Shown: positions 5,250 through 6,334 of the stretch, piece by piece | How positions within the stretch are numbered: position 1 is the stretch's first letter | How the letters are laid out: every line of letters begins with the position of its first letter | Origin: Streptosporangiaceae bacterium | GTDB taxonomy: Bacteria; Actinomycetota; Actinomycetes; Streptosporangiales; Streptosporangiaceae | NCBI GenBank assembly: GCA_030041195.1 | Contig: JASHOI010000465.1 | Span: 1-6,334 of the forward strand | Direction of reading: 5' to 3' | DNA length: 6,334 nt | Notes under the pieces: generated by a model | Database searches by the model: none | Told to the model about the DNA's origin: nothing | What the model saw: the letters and a program-made list of their open reading frames with translations, nothing else | Program-made: the position numbers and the translations under genes

Positions 5250-6334
5250 GGCGGCCGCCGACGCCTCCGGTGCTCCCGCCCTGCCGCGGCCCGTAACCAG
5301 GCTGGCCGAACCCTGTGTCGCTGAGCAGGTCGAAGCCCGTGTCGCTGAGCAGGTCGGAGACCGAGGGCAGTGGCGAGACCTTGGCCTGCTGCAGGCCAAG
5401 CTCGATGATGTTGGTCGCCAGCACGAACGGGCGGCGGTCCGCCTCGAACGCGACCACATACGGCTGCCGCTTGTGCTCCTCGTACGCGGTGCGGTCGCGG
5501 TAGACCTCGTACAGGATCCGCTGCATCGGCGCCGACGGCACGGCGTGCAAGATGTACACGAGCGTGTCCGGTTCGTGGGCCCGCACCTGCCTGACCACCC
5601 GCCTGGTCAGCCGGTCGAAGTCGTCGACGCGTTCTTCGAGCAGCGTGTAGATCGCGATCTGGCCGAACAGGTGCGCCTGCGCGTCCCGGCCGGAATCAGC
5701 CGGGCGGGCTACCCCGGTGTAGCCGGCCTCCTCGCCTTGGTAGCCCGGTTCGCCCGGGTAGCCGGTCTCGTCCCGGTACAACGGCCGGTCATCCGGGTGC
5801 GCCGGCCCACCCGGGTACCCCGGGTCGCCGGCGTACCCGAGATCGCCCGAGTACTCCGCTTCGCCCTGGTACTCCGCTTCGTCCCGGTACAGCGGCCCGT
5901 CGTTCAGGTGCCCGGCCTCGTTCGGGTACCCGTCCCGGAACCCCGCCTCACCCGGCTCGCCCGGGTAGGCGGGCTGCTGCGCGCTGTAGTCACCGGCGCC
6001 GCGGTAGTCGAGGTCGCCGTGCTGCTGGCGGGCGCCGTTGCTGCGATAAATGCCGAACTCGTCATCGGCGGCGGGCCGGTCGAAATCGCCGGTCGCCGGG
6101 CCGCCGGCCCAGGCGGGCTGCGCCCCCCACTCGTCGCCGGAATCGTCGCCCACATCCTGCCGCAGCACCTCGAGCGACAAGCCCGAGACCTGCATGCCGG
6201 CGAACCACGCGGCCACGGCGGCCAGGATGCACAGCGGCACGAACAGCGTCGCGATCGGGAGGTTCTCCCCGCTCAGCGTCGCGACGCTGGGCAGCGCGAG
6301 CAGCAGCGCCGCGACCCCGGCCGCGCCGGTGGCC
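5242..6334 (-). CDS. Membrane protein with Tyr/Gly-rich linker and C-terminal ABM-like domain (N-terminus cut by window)
   Basis: I do not recognise this protein as a whole. The frame is open from the right edge to a TAG at 5242, giving 363 visible residues; its true start lies outside, and the GTG at 6240 is probably internal. Visible residues 2-20 and about 24-46 are hydrophobic and separated by the short turn SGENLP, so they look like a membrane hairpin. Residues about 56-216 are a low-complexity acidic linker rich in Tyr, Gly, Pro, Glu and Asp, with GYPGE-type units and PLYRDE twice. Residues about 222-318 resemble a ferredoxin-like ABM/YgiN domain: IAIYTLLEERVDDFDRL, then HEPDTLVYILHAV, then LYEVYRDRTAYEEHKRQPYV. 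A Gly-rich tail includes a tandem LLSDTGF repeat. Its end overlaps the glutaredoxin-like gene, so the two are probably cotranscribed. The ABM assignment is by pattern recognition (moderate confidence); substrate and topology are unknown. Confidence 0.8.
   Translation of the reverse strand, partial: ATGAAGVAALLLALPSVATLSGENLPIATLFVPLCILAAVAAWFAGMQVSGLSLEVLRQDVGDDSGDEWGAQPAWAGGPATGDFDRPAADDEFGIYRSNGARQQHGDLDYRGAGDYSAQQPAYPGEPGEAGFRDGYPNEAGHLNDGPLYRDEAEYQGEAEYSGDLGYAGDPGYPGGPAHPDDRPLYRDETGYPGEPGYQGEEAGYTGVARPADSGRDAQAHLFGQIAIYTLLEERVDDFDRLTRRVVRQVRAHEPDTLVYILHAVPSAPMQRILYEVYRDRTAYEEHKRQPYVVAFEADRRPFVLATNIIELGLQQAKVSPLPSVSDLLSDTGFDLLSDTGFGQPGYGPRQGGSTGGVGGRRG
5315..5356 (-). repeat. 24-bp tandem duplication (LLSDTGF twice)
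   Basis: An 18-base identical block (gtgtcgctgagcaggtcg) occurs at 5315-5332 and again at 5339-5356, a period of 24 bases or eight codons. It encodes consecutive LLSDTGFD and LLSDTGFG units in the tail after the ABM-like domain. The near-perfect DNA identity suggests a recent in-frame duplication. Confidence 0.85.
5380..5670 (-). other. ABM/YgiN-like dimeric alpha+beta barrel domain
   Basis: Encodes visible residues about 222-318 of the membrane protein. The strand-helix-strand pattern (IAIYTLLEERVDDFDRLTR, then RAHEPDTLVYILHAV, then RILYEVYRDRTAYEEHKRQP, then FVLATNIIEL) follows the ABM domain: a helix after the first strand, a 'hEPGtl.y' like turn, and a 'yEvw.d..a...H' strand-helix. The Trp-containing position typical of heme-degrading IsdG-type members appears to be Tyr here, so heme oxygenase activity is not supported. 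Quinol monooxygenase-like or purely binding roles remain possible. Confidence 0.65.
5686..6000 (-). repeat. Low-complexity Tyr-Gly-Pro-Glu coding repeats (linker)
   Basis: Degenerate in-frame repeats encode units such as GYPGE, AEYQGE, AEYSGD and GYAGD, with PLYRDE occurring twice 37 residues apart. At DNA level the phrase tactccgcttcg occurs twice in close succession near 5850-5882, and cccgggtacc-like phrases recur. The composition is acidic and aromatic without hydrophobic runs, so the segment is probably disordered and acts as a spacer between the membrane hairpin and the C-terminal domain. Confidence 0.7.

Noticed and set aside
4986..5459. Longer 157-residue version of the glutaredoxin-like protein starting at 5459
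   Set aside because: The extra N-terminal 70 residues lie wholly inside the upstream gene in another frame and are Arg/Ser-rich; the thioredoxin fold begins only after 5249.
5380..5670. IsdG/MhuD-type heme oxygenase, suggested by the ABM-like fold next to heme genes
   Set aside because: The Trp of the known heme-degrading Asn-Trp-His set appears to be replaced by Tyr, and no second supporting motif was seen. Proximity alone is not evidence.
5700..5990. CRISPR-like array
   Set aside because: The repeats are degenerate, in frame and encode a continuous protein linker; there are no constant repeats with unique spacers.

Overview
This window is a high-GC actinobacterial heme-biosynthesis locus read entirely from the minus strand. 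The order rex-hemA-hemC-hemD, the near-exclusive use of G/C at third codon positions, GTG starts and the actinobacterial HemD architecture (SUMT-like domain fused to uroporphyrinogen-III synthase) point to a Streptomyces- or Streptosporangiales-like organism. The species cannot be named from this sequence. The rex-hemACD arrangement is the one known from Streptomyces coelicolor, where the redox sensor Rex controls its own operon.

Layout in transcription order (descending coordinates). (1) 6333-5242: the C-terminal 363 residues of an unfamiliar membrane protein. It has two hydrophobic segments, a long Tyr/Gly/Pro/Glu/Asp-rich linker, and a C-terminal domain resembling the antibiotic-biosynthesis-monooxygenase (ABM) ferredoxin-like fold. 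Its beginning is off the window. (2) 5249-4986: a small glutaredoxin-like protein with a CHLC active site, overlapping the stop of the previous gene by 8 bases. (3) 4985-4773: the only real intergenic region. It holds a 9-bp inverted repeat (likely terminator of the upstream pair), a short direct repeat, an 18-bp Rex operator, a plausible -35/-10 promoter and a Shine-Dalgarno site. (4) 4772-4014 rex, 4017-2554 hemA, 2557-1589 hemC and 1592-1 hemD, each overlapping its neighbour by exactly 4 bases (ATGA, GTGA, GTGA). hemD runs off the left edge after 530 codons.

How it works together: HemA reduces glutamyl-tRNA to glutamate-1-semialdehyde, HemC polymerises porphobilinogen to hydroxymethylbilane, and HemD closes the ring to uroporphyrinogen III, the branch point to heme, siroheme and cobalamin. 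Rex would repress the operon when NADH/NAD+ is low and release it when NADH accumulates, tying heme supply for respiration to redox state. The glutaredoxin-like gene fits the redox theme, but appears to be in a separate transcription unit.

The core heme genes look intact and ordinary. The less ordinary parts are the membrane-tethered ABM-like protein, the degenerate methyltransferase half of HemD, low-complexity C-terminal tails on Rex and HemA next to the coupled start codons, and uncharacterised repeats in the rex upstream region. I found no RNA gene, CRISPR array, mobile element or plus-strand gene.
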